Assembly (NCBI RefSeq): GCF_000526495.1
Contig: NZ_JAGE01000001.1
Location: 1,486,001 to 1,550,000, forward strand
DNA: 64,000 nt
Origin: Ruminiclostridium josui JCM 17888
Lineage (GTDB): Bacteria > Bacillota > Clostridia > Acetivibrionales > DSM-1351
Direction: 5' to 3'
Each line of letters begins with the position of its first letter. Within the stretch, counting starts at the first letter, position 1. Both the position numbers and the translations under genes were made by a program. The notes below the pieces were generated by a model, which ran no database searches, was not told the DNA's origin, and saw only the letters and a list, made by a program, of their open reading frames with translations. Of the stretch, positions 11,488 to 20,713 are shown piece by piece.

Positions 11488-12576
11488 ATGATAAGTATTA
11501 GTCTGTGTATGATTGTAAAAAATGAGGAAGAAACCCTTGCACGATGTCTGGACACAGTAAAAGATATAGTAGATGAAATTAACATCGTTGACACAGGTTC
11601 AACCGACAAGACAAAGGAAATAGCCTCCAGATATACCGACCGCATTTTTGATTTTCCCTGGACCAACAGCTTTGCGGATGCACGGAATGAGTCATATAAG
11701 TATGCAACAAAGGACTATATCCTATACCTGGATGCAGATGATGTAATCTTAGAGGCTGATCAGGTGAAATTTAAAGAGCTGAAGGAAACTCTTGACCCCT
11801 CCGTAGACTCAGTATCAATGTACTATGATGCCGGAACGGACGAATTTGGTAACGTCACTTTAAGATATAGACGTAATCGTCTTGTTAAGCGAGAGAAAAA
11901 TTTTCGATGGTATGGAGATTGCCATAACTATATACAAGTCAGCGGAAAAATTATTAATTCAGAAATAGCAATAACACATAAAAAGATACGTCATTCAGTA
12001 GGGCGTACCGTATCCATATTTGAAACAAAAAAACAGCGTGGGGATGTCTTTAGTGCCAGAGACTACTTCTATTACGGAAACGAGCTAAGGGAAAACGGCC
12101 GGTACCAAGAAGCTATAGATAGTTATAACCAAAATCTTGCATTGAAAGAGGGCTGGGTAGAAGACAAGATTTTTGCCTGTATATTCAAAGGTGACTGCTA
12201 TAGATATTTAAATGATAAAGATAATGAGCTAACGGCTTTATTTCAATCATTTAATTTTGCACCACCGCGGGCAGAAGCTTGCTGCCGTATTGGATATAAT
12301 TTCCATAAGAGACGACAGTACAAAACGGCTATTTTCTGGTATGAGCTTGCAGCACAACAAGTTCCTGATCCTGACAGGTGGAGCTTTATATATATGGCAT
12401 ATTACACCTGGTATCCACATTTACAGCTATGCGTATGTTACTACAATATAGGGGATATGCAAAAGGCCTATGAACATAATGAAGCTGCTGCAAAGTACAG
12501 GCCGTCAGACTCCAGCGTTTTGTACAACAAAGAACTTTTTGCAAAAATGATAGATGAAGGCAGAATAAAGCCATAA
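11488..12576 (+). CDS. Glycosyltransferase family 2 with TPR-like C-terminus
   Basis: The 362-residue protein opens with SISLCMIVKNEEETLARCLDTV and DTGSTDKT, then YILYLDADD: the nucleotide-sugar binding region and DxD-type metal motif of GT-A family 2 enzymes of the WaaE/SunS-like group. The C-terminal half from about residue 200 holds TPR-like helical repeats (YYGNELRENGRYQEAIDSYNQ, YNIGDMQKAYEHNEAA). RBS GGAAAGG lies just upstream of the ATG. It follows the collagen-like gene in the same direction but behind a terminator, so it probably has its own promoter. I infer a role in glycosylating the collagen-like protein; acceptor and donor are not known. Confidence 0.82.
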   Translation: MISISLCMIVKNEEETLARCLDTVKDIVDEINIVDTGSTDKTKEIASRYTDRIFDFPWTNSFADARNESYKYATKDYILYLDADDVILEADQVKFKELKETLDPSVDSVSMYYDAGTDEFGNVTLRYRRNRLVKREKNFRWYGDCHNYIQVSGKIINSEIAITHKKIRHSVGRTVSIFETKKQRGDVFSARDYFYYGNELRENGRYQEAIDSYNQNLALKEGWVEDKIFACIFKGDCYRYLNDKDNELTALFQSFNFAPPRAEACCRIGYNFHKRRQYKTAIFWYELAAQQVPDPDRWSFIYMAYYTWYPHLQLCVCYYNIGDMQKAYEHNEAAAKYRPSDSSVLYNKELFAKMIDEGRIKP

Positions 12577-12580
12577 GCTA

Positions 12581-12613
12581 AAACAGCTGTTGCCGATACT
12601 GCAACAGCTGTTT
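12581..12613. terminator. Bidirectional terminator between convergent genes
   Basis: AAACAGCTGTTGC and GCAACAGCTGTTT form a perfect 13-bp stem with a seven-base loop, A-rich on one side and T-rich on the other. It separates the converging glycosyltransferase and aldo/keto reductase genes and can serve both. Confidence 0.85.
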
Positions 12614-12638
12614 CACTTATATTTATTATTGTTTAGTT

Positions 12639-13556
12639 TTATGGGAGCTTATTCCCTGCCGCTAAGTATATCTCATACCACTCCTGCCTTGTAAGCTCAA
12701 TTGTAGATGCCTTGCAAATGTCCTTGAGTCGGGATACATTGGTTGTACCTACAATGGGCTGCATTTTGGCCGGATGCCTCAAAAGCCATGCAATAGCTAT
12801 CGCTGTATTTGCAACGCCTTTTTTCTCTGCCAATTCATCAATTTTTTTATTAAGTTCAGGAAATTTCTCATTATTCAGAAATACTCCCTCAAAAAAACCG
12901 AACTGGAAAGGTGACCATGGTTGGATTGTAATGTCATTGAGCCTGCAATAGTCCAGTATACTCCCATCTCTGTCAATAGAGCCTTCCACTTTCATATTTA
13001 CATTAATTCCCGAATCTATCATTCCAGTATTTGTAATACTAAGCTGTAACTGATTGATAATAATTTTCTGATTAAGATATTTCTTCAGCAGCTCAATCTG
13101 CATGGGGTTCTGATTGCTTACTCCAAAGTTTCTTACTTTTCCACTACTTTGAAGAATTGAAAAGGCCTCAGCAACCTCTTCTGGTTCAACAAGTGCATCT
13201 GGACGGTGTAGTAGCAGAACATCTATATAGTCAGTCTGCAAACGTTTTAGGCTTCCGTCAACAGCTTCTAGAATATGCTCCTTGGAAAAATCAAAATACC
13301 CTTGCCTTATGCCACATTTAGTCTGAATTATAAACTTCTCCCTTATGCCTGGTCGCATATCAACTGCCTGTGCAAACATTTCTTCTGATTTTCCGCCGCC
13401 ATAGATATCAGCATGGTCAAAAAAATCTATTCCCTCTTCCAAAGCCGTATTAATAAGGTTGGCCGCATCTTTTTTAGACATCTCGCTTATTCTCATGCAA
13501 CCTAAAGATATTTCAGAAGCAGTAAGTGCTCCGTTTCCAATGCTAATTCTTCTCAT
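12639..13556 (-). CDS. Aldo/keto reductase (YdhF-like)
   Basis: This NAD(P)H-dependent carbonyl reductase of 305 residues has the aldo/keto reductase tetrad visible: Asp and Tyr in FFDHADIYGGGKSE, Lys in IIQTKCG and His in LLLHRPDAL. The C-terminal cofactor region includes PIVGTTNVSRL. Similarity is to the single-domain YdhF-type group. RBS AGGAGG precedes the ATG. Its promoter carries a MerR-family operator of the AdhR type in a 19-bp spacer, so a role in detoxifying reactive aldehydes is likely. The regulator is not in the window. Confidence 0.88.
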   Translation of the reverse strand: MRRISIGNGALTASEISLGCMRISEMSKKDAANLINTALEEGIDFFDHADIYGGGKSEEMFAQAVDMRPGIREKFIIQTKCGIRQGYFDFSKEHILEAVDGSLKRLQTDYIDVLLLHRPDALVEPEEVAEAFSILQSSGKVRNFGVSNQNPMQIELLKKYLNQKIIINQLQLSITNTGMIDSGINVNMKVEGSIDRDGSILDYCRLNDITIQPWSPFQFGFFEGVFLNNEKFPELNKKIDELAEKKGVANTAIAIAWLLRHPAKMQPIVGTTNVSRLKDICKASTIELTRQEWYEIYLAAGNKLP

Positions 13557-13592
13557 TAAATCATCCTCCTGATTTATTAAAGCAATAACTGA

Positions 13593-13623
13593 ATTCTACA
13601 CCTTAAAGTAAACTTTAAGTCAA
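13593..13623 (-). promoter_or_regulatory. MerR/AdhR-type promoter of the aldo/keto reductase
   Basis: On the minus strand TTGACT (13618-13623) and TAGAAT (13593-13598) are separated by 19 bases, two more than optimal. The inverted repeat CTTAAAG-N4-CTTTAAG (13602-13619) fills the spacer. A long spacer with a centred dyad is the signature of MerR-family activation by DNA untwisting. The half-sites match what I recall of the Bacillus AdhR operator for aldehyde stress. Confidence 0.75.
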
Positions 13624-13639
13624 TACTGCTATTGTGTAC

Positions 13640-13687
13640 AAAAAAATAGCCGTCCAAACCTGTTTTCTTATTGGCTTTGAGCAGCTA
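13640..13687 (-). terminator. Terminator after hexokinase
   Basis: On the minus strand TAGCTGCTCAAAGCC and GGTTTGGACGGCTA form an interrupted stem with a loop of about 12 bases, followed by seven Ts (A-run at 13640-13646). It starts 27 bases after the hexokinase stop. Confidence 0.75.
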
Positions 13688-13713
13688 CTTTAAAATTCTC
13701 AAATTGATATGAA

Positions 13714-15009
13714 TTATTGTGTTACTGCAAAGGCAGCAGCTATTGCAGCACCTAACCCTGAACCGTCCTTTACCAGCTTTATTTCAATATTAGAAGCATC
13801 TTCACCAAGGGCTTCTTTAAATGCTTCCTCCATTAGCTTAGGAGCATTAGGCATTTTTTCATAAATAGTTCCATCTATTGCAATTACATGCTTATTTTTT
13901 ACAGAAGTGCCACTGTTTTCCTGATGGAACAATATTCCCATATGGGACACCGCCACAAGCCTAACTGTTCTTTTTAGTATAGCCTCAGATATCTTCTTTA
14001 TTACCTCTGCATCTTCCAATGTACATTTATATTGTTCCTTTGTATTAGCTGGATACAGAATAAAGTTCTCAACCATCAGTGCATTAAAACTCTGATTAAA
14101 GAATGCATCTGTATCGACACCTTCCGAAGTAAAGATTGCTTTGTTTTTATATAAATCCTGACAAACCTCTTTTAAGAGACTTCCCATATAGTAACCTGAA
14201 ACCATTTTTTCAAGCAACTGTGCTCCTGGTATCTGACTGTTTTTATCTATTATCTCATCATACTTTGTTACAGGAAGTCCCACATTGTAGTTACCAGATT
14301 CAATATTTACAATCATCTTTTGACCATTAAGAGGGTGGTTATTTTCCAGATAACATGTATTATGACCTGTCCCCATAATGGAGCCAATATCTGCTGTCTG
14401 ATAACTATACATGGCAACCAGCAAGGTACCTACAGTATCATTCAGTATTGCAACCGGCTTAACATTTATGTTTTTTGCCTTCAATGCCTGTTCCAGCAGC
14501 TTATTTATATTCTGACCCTCAACTCCAGAGGTTGTTATTTCTTTGGTCCACTGAATAAGATAAGCATCATTTATTCCTTCCTGCCTGCATGGGAATGAAA
14601 ATGTATTCCCAAGATACAAAGTTTCATCAGGTTCAATCAACTTGCCTATACATTCCGCCATAAATCCGAAGAGCTGCTTTTCATCGGAATCTGACTTTGT
14701 AAGGTCATAATTTTTTTCTTTATTTATGAGCTTCTCTTTTATTTCAGACACTTTTTCAAAATTTCCGTTGCTTATCTTATACTTTGTACATCTAAAGTTA
14801 GTACCACCCATGTCTATGGTCATAAAAGTGCCTTGTTCTTTTCCGGTAGGTTTTCCAATATATGAAGGAAGCATTTTAAGGCAGGTTTTTTCGCCTTTCA
14901 GGCTTTTTTCCATAGTTTCCTTAAACAGTGTTGCTATACGCAGCATATTTTCTCTGTCAACCTCAAAATCATTAATAACATCTTGTATTATTTCAGATTT
15001 GAACCCCAT
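13714..15009 (-). CDS. Hexokinase, eukaryote-type fold family
   Basis: The 431-residue protein phosphorylates hexoses with ATP and belongs to the hexokinase family best known from yeast and animals, not to ROK or bacterial Glk groups. Visible motifs: phosphate-1 DMGGTNFRC, the sugar-site FSFPCRQEG and WTKE, catalytic Asp in AILNDTVGTL, phosphate-2 GTGHNTCY, the glucose-contact IVNIESGNY, and the adenosine loop KDGSGLGAAIAAA. All key residues are present, so it should be active. RBS AGAGGTG precedes the ATG. In a cellulolytic host it would feed glucose or other hexoses into glycolysis; sugar preference cannot be read. Confidence 0.9.
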   Translation of the reverse strand: MGFKSEIIQDVINDFEVDRENMLRIATLFKETMEKSLKGEKTCLKMLPSYIGKPTGKEQGTFMTIDMGGTNFRCTKYKISNGNFEKVSEIKEKLINKEKNYDLTKSDSDEKQLFGFMAECIGKLIEPDETLYLGNTFSFPCRQEGINDAYLIQWTKEITTSGVEGQNINKLLEQALKAKNINVKPVAILNDTVGTLLVAMYSYQTADIGSIMGTGHNTCYLENNHPLNGQKMIVNIESGNYNVGLPVTKYDEIIDKNSQIPGAQLLEKMVSGYYMGSLLKEVCQDLYKNKAIFTSEGVDTDAFFNQSFNALMVENFILYPANTKEQYKCTLEDAEVIKKISEAILKRTVRLVAVSHMGILFHQENSGTSVKNKHVIAIDGTIYEKMPNAPKLMEEAFKEALGEDASNIEIKLVKDGSGLGAAIAAAFAVTQ

Positions 15010-15078
15010 TACACACCTCTCAAATGAAAATTTTAATTATTAAACTGATTGTATTTTAACTCTTAAATCCAGTCAAGC

Positions 15079-15918
15079 TTAAATTACTCCATTTATATAT
15101 GACATTGCCTTAAGAAGTTCATCTGTCTTCTCATTTTGATAAAATAACTCAAAGGTTTTCTTTGTGGAAAACATATATTTCATTAACATTCCTTTATCTG
15201 TGGATTCAAGAGACACACTTTTTACTGAATTTAAAGGTATAAATATTAAATCTCCGCAGATATCCTTATCGTCCATTGGTTCATACTTTTCCTTAAAAAC
15301 TACTATCTCATTATTACTTACAATCGAATAGTGAGTTTGAGTAATGATTTTCCTGAATATTGACCAGTATCTGTCATAGACTCTCCTTTGATAGAGTTCT
15401 AATACAGATATTTGGTGCTTAAATAATGCTTCAGTTGTTAAAACTTTGCCTATATATTCAGGTTCATAGCTAGCGTATTCACTCAATTTAGCTACTTCTT
15501 CAGAGGTTCTCCCCTTTGTTATAAACTCCCGAACTTCCTTTACAATTCGGTTAATAATTTCTTCTGCAAAAGAATCAAAGAATATCCTTTCCCTGCCTTC
15601 CTCCTTATAGTAAATATTCAGACAAACAGGCTTGGGAAGGCCTTCTATAACTATGTAATTGATATCGTTATATTCAATGGAGTATTTTGAAATTCTCCCG
15701 TTTACTTTTTTTAAAACAACTATTTTATTTTCATATAATAATAAAATTTTCTCAAATACACTATGTTTATCGTTTGTAAGCGAGGAACATATTATTATGT
15801 TAACAGGGCTGAGTTCAGCTTGCAACAGGGTATCATAATATTCCTCGTATTCATTTTTAAGAAGTTCTATATCATTTTCAATAAAGTCTTTTGCATTTGA
15901 CCCATCGGTACAAAACAT
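15079..15918 (-). CDS. Hypothetical protein, possible PH-like domains
   Basis: I do not recognise this 279-residue protein. It has no signal peptide or membrane segment. Two stretches (about 45-110 and 215-275) read as beta-rich with a closing helix, including VLKKVNGRISKYSIEYNDINYIVIEG and IFIPLNSVKSVSLES, which would fit two PH-like modules separated by a helical linker. It has a good RBS (AAAGGAGTG) and lies 69 bases upstream of hexokinase in the same direction, so the two might share a transcript. Confidence 0.6.
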   Translation of the reverse strand: MFCTDGSNAKDFIENDIELLKNEYEEYYDTLLQAELSPVNIIICSSLTNDKHSVFEKILLLYENKIVVLKKVNGRISKYSIEYNDINYIVIEGLPKPVCLNIYYKEEGRERIFFDSFAEEIINRIVKEVREFITKGRTSEEVAKLSEYASYEPEYIGKVLTTEALFKHQISVLELYQRRVYDRYWSIFRKIITQTHYSIVSNNEIVVFKEKYEPMDDKDICGDLIFIPLNSVKSVSLESTDKGMLMKYMFSTKKTFELFYQNEKTDELLKAMSYINGVI

Positions 15919-16016
15919 ATCTTCACTCCTTTTACATCTGGGATAAAAAATTCCCCATACCCATAAGTATAATTGTACAAAAATATATAATATTTGTAAA
16001 ACAAAAAAATATGTCT

Positions 16017-16799
16017 TTATTTCTCCTTTACATATTTAATAAGTCCCTCTGTTATACCAGTTACCATTTTGTTCTGATATTCTTCAGTATTAAGAAGCTT
16101 ATCTTCCTCTGGGTTAGTCATAAATCCCATTTCTAGAAGAATTACAGGTACCTTTGACCAATTAAACCCTGTCAATTCTGATGTCTCTTGGATACCTCTT
16201 GATTTGGCTTTTGTGTAATCTATTACTCCTGCCAGAACAAGTTCCCCTGCTTTTCTACTGTTTTCCAGAAGCTCTGTATCCTTTATATACTTATTCCCGG
16301 GTATCATCATTAGTACTCCAGACACACTGCTGTCATTTGTACCATTCCCATGTATACGTATAGTAAGGTCCACTTTCGCGGAATTCCAGAATTCTGCACG
16401 TTCTACATTTGTGAGGTCACATTCCTCAGTTTCCCTAACCATGACTACTTTTGCTCCATTTTGCTCCAAGGATTTTCTAAGCTTTTTAGCTACCGTAAGG
16501 TTAAGACTTGCTTCCGATACTCCTGTAGCAACTCCCATTGTACCACTTGCAATTGCAGCTTTTTGAATTTCAACTCCGGGAGCTATGGGCTCAGTTTTCT
16601 TATTTGGTTTTGAAACTTTGCCATGTCCTGGGTCAATGCAAATAGAAAAACCTTTTAGCGGAGTACTGTTAACAGTCTGAATCTCTTTATTTTTTTGCTG
16701 TGTAGAATTCTGATTTATGTGAATATAATTAGTAACTCCATATCCGAAAAGTACAGAAACTGCAAGGGCTATTACGTATATTTTAATATTTTTCTTCAT
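16017..16799 (-). CDS. N-acetylmuramoyl-L-alanine amidase (Amidase_3)
   Basis: This cell-wall hydrolase cleaves the bond between muramic acid and L-alanine. The 260-residue protein has an N-terminal hydrophobic anchor or signal segment (about 5-25), a short linker, and the zinc amidase domain: ICIDPGHG (zinc His), Glu in SEASLNL, second His in IRIHGNG and the catalytic Glu in LLEMGFMTNPEED. An insertion after GHG is usual for clostridial CwlD/CwlC-like enzymes. RBS AAGGAG is well placed. Sporulation or division roles are both possible. Confidence 0.88.
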   Translation of the reverse strand: MKKNIKIYVIALAVSVLFGYGVTNYIHINQNSTQQKNKEIQTVNSTPLKGFSICIDPGHGKVSKPNKKTEPIAPGVEIQKAAIASGTMGVATGVSEASLNLTVAKKLRKSLEQNGAKVVMVRETEECDLTNVERAEFWNSAKVDLTIRIHGNGTNDSSVSGVLMMIPGNKYIKDTELLENSRKAGELVLAGVIDYTKAKSRGIQETSELTGFNWSKVPVILLEMGFMTNPEEDKLLNTEEYQNKMVTGITEGLIKYVKEK

Positions 16800-16933
16800 A
16801 TAAAACTCCTTGTTATTTTTTTATATAATAGTAGTTTCTGTATTTTTACCTTATTTTATTATATAAAATCAAATAATACTCTTACTTTCATCTCAGCAAG
16901 TAAGACAATTAAGAATTTTATCCTCTCATTAAC

Positions 16934-16966
16934 AAAGGGTCAACCACTTATGTGATTGACCCTTTT
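16934..16966 (-). terminator. Terminator after chemoreceptor 1
   Basis: AAAGGGTCAA and TTGACCCTTT form a perfect stem with a 12-base internal loop just past the stop of the chemoreceptor at 16985. T-rich sequence flanks both sides. Confidence 0.78.
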
Positions 16967-16984
16967 AAGTTATAAACTTTAAAT

Positions 16985-19231
16985 TTACTCTGTCTTGAAT
17001 TTAGAAATCTGGCTTCTTAAATCAACTGACAGATCATTAAGAGTCCTAGCATGATTTGCCAAATCCTCTGCTGATGCCATCTGCTCCTGGGTGCTGGCTG
17101 AGATTTCTTCAGTAGTAGCTGCCGATTCTTCAGCCACTGCAGAAATATTTTCCATAGCTTCCATTACTTTTTCCTTTGAAACCATTATATTCTCAACGGA
17201 TTTTTCAGTTCTTTCAATATTTTCTATAACTTCATCCATAGCACTGAAAACAGTTTTAAACAATTCCTGAGTATTATTTACTGCAAGTATCTGTTCACTG
17301 ACAACTTCATTTGATTTAAATACCTCCTGCACAGTATCGTTTGTTTTTTTCTCAATATCCGCAATAATACTGTTGATACTTCCGGTAAACTCTTTTGACT
17401 GGTCAGCAAGTTTTTTAACTTCGTTTGCTACAACCGCAAAACCTTTACCTGCCTCACCTGCACGTGCAGCTTCAATAGCGGCATTAAGTGACAGAAGGTT
17501 TGTTTGCTCAGATATATTGACCATCATTTTTAGTATTTTTTGTATTTCCTTCATGCTGGAACTTAAATCATTAATATTTTCTGAAACTTTAGCTGTAGTA
17601 TTACTTACCTGGCTTGACTTAGTGTTAAGTTCCTTGATAGTAGCAGTTGCAGTTTCGTTCAGCCCGCTGATTTCACGTGCAATTGATGTAACCTTAGCCA
17701 CATCCTCTCCAACATATTCAATTCCTTGAGCCAGCTTGTCCATGTAACTTACACTTTCATTTATCTCTTCTGCCTGATCTGTAGAACCCTTTGCAATTTG
17801 CTCTATTGTTAGAGCTACTTGTTCTGAAGAACTATAAGCCGCTTCAGAGGCAGTCGCTATCTTCTGTGCGGAGTTAAGTACGCCTTGAGAGGAAGTTCTT
17901 ACGCTTGCTACAAGCTTGTTTATATTGGTTATCATTTCATTAAAGTTATGACATACATCTGATATTTCATCGTTTTCATTGTCATTTATAGTGCCTGTCA
18001 AATCGCCTTCTTTTGCTTTTTTCATAGCAGCTGTGACCTTTTCCAACGGTGTTGAAACACTTCTTGCTATTACAATACACAGAAGTATAGCTATCAAGAA
18101 GCAAATAATTCCAATTATTACTGTCTTGTTTCTAAGACTGTTCGCTTCTTTGTTTAAATATGAATAAGGTACAACTGATGCAAGATACCAATCTTTACTT
18201 CCTAGCTTTGTATACGTAATTAAACTTTTACTTCCGCCAATCTTTAAATCAATATGTCCTGCTTTTACATCTCCATTTGCAGCCTTGGTGATGCCAGCAG
18301 CTAGTTTTTTGGAGTCATCATTTGCATTATTTACAGGATACTTATCTTCTGCTCTGGAAGATATGATTTTACCGTTTGAATCTACAATTAAAATTGGAAA
18401 GTTCTTACCTTTGTCATCTTTTCCTGTATCCATATCTTTATAGCTGGATACAAGGAAATTTGGTTTAGGTATCAGAATTACCTTTGCAATCTCTTTACCA
18501 AAGGTAGTTGATTTTACACTACCTACAAATCCCATGTATATGCTGGTATTTAAAGTGTCAGAAACTTCGATATCAGCCCACTTCTGCTTGGTCTCCACCT
18601 GTTTTATTGCTTTTTCTTTAATTACTTCTAGACTGTTAGTTGTATATATCTGTGATTTCGAAAAGTCATCACCATATATAAAAGTACAGTTCAACACATC
18701 TGGGAAAAGGGTAAACTTGTTTCCTAAAATTGTACCCAATTCTCTGTCTTTTACTATCCTGTCATAGTCATCACCTGACGTATAATAGTTGTTAAGTAAA
18801 TTTTGTACTACTGTACTCATACCAATATCATTTATGTGGCCTTCCATACTTTTTATTTGATTATTTAGTACCACACCCGTTTGCTTAATTGTCTCTAAAG
18901 AATACGTTTTAACATTGCTGTCAATTGTATTGGTTGAACTCGTATAAGAAAATATACCTGTAACCAACAGCATAACCACTAAAAGTAAATTGAAAGACAT
19001 TATTAATCTATTTTTTATCTTGAACCTTCGCAGGAATATAGATTTCCCGGAAAACATGCTACCTATAGCTCTACTGGGTTTTCCAACTCTACCTACTTTT
19101 TCAGCTTTGCCGGCTTTACCAGCTTTCCCTCCCGGCCTTTTCTTTAGCAATTTTTTTACGCTTGATATCATTGTCGATATAACTGAAGAAAGAAATGATG
19201 TGACTTTCTTACCGATAGCGTTTATTTTCAT
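16985..19231 (-). CDS. Methyl-accepting chemotaxis protein with basic N-terminal extension
   Basis: This 748-residue chemoreceptor has a first membrane helix near 75-98 ([15 protein letters not shown]), an extracellular double-Cache-like ligand domain to about 365, a second helix ([18 protein letters not shown]), HAMP, and a long cytoplasmic coiled coil with the CheA/CheW tip [21 protein letters not shown]. It should signal to the CheA kinase in response to a small ligand, unknown here. Unusually about 70 residues precede the first helix, very basic and with the repeated phrase [25 protein letters not shown] lies nine bases upstream of the ATG. A good sigma-A promoter is found about 165 bases upstream. 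Confidence 0.93.
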   Translation of the reverse strand: MKINAIGKKVTSFLSSVISTMISSVKKLLKKRPGGKAGKAGKAEKVGRVGKPSRAIGSMFSGKSIFLRRFKIKNRLIMSFNLLLVVMLLVTGIFSYTSSTNTIDSNVKTYSLETIKQTGVVLNNQIKSMEGHINDIGMSTVVQNLLNNYYTSGDDYDRIVKDRELGTILGNKFTLFPDVLNCTFIYGDDFSKSQIYTTNSLEVIKEKAIKQVETKQKWADIEVSDTLNTSIYMGFVGSVKSTTFGKEIAKVILIPKPNFLVSSYKDMDTGKDDKGKNFPILIVDSNGKIISSRAEDKYPVNNANDDSKKLAAGITKAANGDVKAGHIDLKIGGSKSLITYTKLGSKDWYLASVVPYSYLNKEANSLRNKTVIIGIICFLIAILLCIVIARSVSTPLEKVTAAMKKAKEGDLTGTINDNENDEISDVCHNFNEMITNINKLVASVRTSSQGVLNSAQKIATASEAAYSSSEQVALTIEQIAKGSTDQAEEINESVSYMDKLAQGIEYVGEDVAKVTSIAREISGLNETATATIKELNTKSSQVSNTTAKVSENINDLSSSMKEIQKILKMMVNISEQTNLLSLNAAIEAARAGEAGKGFAVVANEVKKLADQSKEFTGSINSIIADIEKKTNDTVQEVFKSNEVVSEQILAVNNTQELFKTVFSAMDEVIENIERTEKSVENIMVSKEKVMEAMENISAVAEESAATTEEISASTQEQMASAEDLANHARTLNDLSVDLRSQISKFKTE

Positions 19232-19337
19232 ATGCTTACCCCCACAATTTAAACTTGTATTACAATAATTTTAAGTCTTTTGTCTTTACTTTGAATCAGG
19301 CACCAAAATTACATAATATAATCCGTGGAAATTATTA

Positions 19338-19373
19338 GAGTATTCAAAAAAAGCTAAAAATATCAGAATACTC
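19338..19373. repeat. Inverted repeat in chemoreceptor 5' leader
   Basis: GAGTATTC and GAATACTC face each other across 20 AT-rich bases, inside the predicted 5' untranslated region of the chemoreceptor. It could be a hairpin or an operator; nothing else supports either. Confidence 0.35.
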
Positions 19374-19391
19374 ATTAATTTGTATAATTCT

Positions 19392-19420
19392 ATCATACTT
19401 CACCCAAGGCATTTTATCAA
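19392..19420 (-). promoter_or_regulatory. Sigma-A-like promoter of chemoreceptor 1
   Basis: On the minus strand TTGATA (19415-19420) and TATGAT (19392-19397) are separated by 17 bases. It predicts a 5' untranslated region of about 150 bases. No sigma-D (sigma-28) promoter was seen. Confidence 0.5.
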
Positions 19421-19596
19421 GTACTTTAGTCATATATGAGCAAACCAAAGTTTAGGTAAGTTTATTTTTTGTCAAAAAAACACTAAATCATTTATTTTAT
19501 ATAATTTATGGTAACATAATAGGTAAACAAGCAGAATTATTTTCCAATTACCCAAAGTATACTCCAGCCCTGAATACTGCTCTTTCTAAAAATAAT

Positions 19597-19620
19597 AAAG
19601 CAGCCTATGTGAGCTGCTTT
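19597..19620 (-). terminator. Terminator after small alarmone synthetase
   Basis: AAAGCAGC and GCTGCTTT form an 8-bp stem with an eight-base loop, followed on the minus strand by a T-rich tail (TTATTATTTTTA). It begins 20 bases past the stop. Confidence 0.8.
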
Positions 19621-19640
19621 AATCTAAGATAGTATCTTTT

Positions 19641-20333
19641 TTATAAATCATCCTTATTTAATTCTTCTATTGATTTATAAATACTTTGCATTTTAAGATC
19701 AGTTTTGGCAATGGTATCTGCACATTCCTGAAGTTCCTGTGCAACAGATAGGGGTACAGTGTCATTGGTTTTATATCTTAACTGATGCTCCAAACTAGCC
19801 CAGAAATCCATTGCCATTGTTCTTATTTGTATCTCTACAGGTACTAATTCTTTTCTGTCAGAGAAAAACACCGGTATAGATACAACCAAATGCAAGCTTC
19901 GGTAACCATTCTCCTTTGGATTCTGTATATAATCTGTTACACGAAGCAAAACAATATCATCCTGCTGTGTAAGCAATTTTGCTATCATGTATATATCATC
20001 AATGTAATAACACACAACTCTGATTCCCGCAATATCATTAAGGTTTGCTTTAGCCGACTCTAGACTTATTTCGTGTCCTTTTCTGCTTAGCTTTCCAAAA
20101 ATACTTTTTATGGACTTTATACGGCTTTGCATATGATGTATGGGATTTCTTTTATGTATAACCTGGAACTCATCATCCAGAATTTCTAATTTTGTACTTA
20201 TCTCACGTATAGCTGATTGGTACAAATGCTGCATCTCAAAATAACTCTTTTTAAGACTATTGACATCTTCTCCCTTAAATAATTGCTCCAGACCGTTTAA
20301 AGAACTGATAGTTGCGGTTTTTTTCATTATCAT
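19641..20333 (-). CDS. Small alarmone synthetase (RelQ/YjbM-like)
   Basis: The 230-residue protein is a single-domain RelA/SpoT synthetase that transfers pyrophosphate from ATP to GTP or GDP, giving (p)ppGpp. It has the substrate strand GIRVVCYY, the G-loop-like ENGYRSLHLVV and the signature VEIQIRTMAMDFWASLEHQLRYK. There is no HD hydrolase domain and no TGS/ACT region, so it can only synthesise. RBS AAAGGAGAG is placed for ATG at 20333; an ATG two codons later is the alternative. The leader holds a small inverted repeat at 20361-20377. It is monocistronic. Confidence 0.88.
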   Translation of the reverse strand: MIMKKTATISSLNGLEQLFKGEDVNSLKKSYFEMQHLYQSAIREISTKLEILDDEFQVIHKRNPIHHMQSRIKSIKSIFGKLSRKGHEISLESAKANLNDIAGIRVVCYYIDDIYMIAKLLTQQDDIVLLRVTDYIQNPKENGYRSLHLVVSIPVFFSDRKELVPVEIQIRTMAMDFWASLEHQLRYKTNDTVPLSVAQELQECADTIAKTDLKMQSIYKSIEELNKDDL

Positions 20334-20360
20334 ACTTAATTGAACTCTCCTTTGTATTCG

Positions 20361-20377
20361 ATAGGTTAGTTACCTAT
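20361..20377. repeat. Small inverted repeat in relQ-like leader
   Basis: ATAGGT-TAGTT-ACCTAT lies about 25 bases upstream of the alarmone synthetase start. It may be an operator or a weak mRNA hairpin. Function unknown. Confidence 0.35.
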
Positions 20378-20471
20378 ACCGTCCTTAAGTTGTCGGACAA
20401 AAATAAATCTACTTATATTATATCGTATCAAAATTAAATATGTATGAAAAAAATATGAATATTTGAATAAA

Positions 20472-20711
20472 CTATATGTTCTTCCACGCAGGAAGTTTCT
20501 TCATCATAGCTTCTGCTGCAGAATTGGCAGCCATTTTATCCAATCCCTGTGTTTTGATTATAAAATTTGTCAAAGAATCTAATTTCTCTTCATATGACTG
20601 CATAGTACCATCAGGCCTTGCACAAAATTTGCAATAATCTTTTGACTCATCACCTAATGCGTAATCCGAAATTTCTTGCATAGGCATTCCACATGCTATA
20701 CATTTTTTCAT
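20472..20711 (-). CDS. Small zinc-ribbon protein
   Basis: This 79-residue protein opens with CIACGMPM and later CKFCARPDG, a two-knuckle CxxC zinc ribbon of the 'putative zinc ribbon' group (Zn_ribbon_2 type), followed by a helical tail ending MMKKLPAWKNI. The ATG is two bases after the stop of the TetR gene, and its RBS lies inside that gene, so the two are co-transcribed and probably coupled. Function is unknown; a link to the signal or target of the TetR regulator is a guess. Confidence 0.75.
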   Translation of the reverse strand: MKKCIACGMPMQEISDYALGDESKDYCKFCARPDGTMQSYEEKLDSLTNFIIKTQGLDKMAANSAAEAMMKKLPAWKNI

Positions 20712-20713
20712 TT

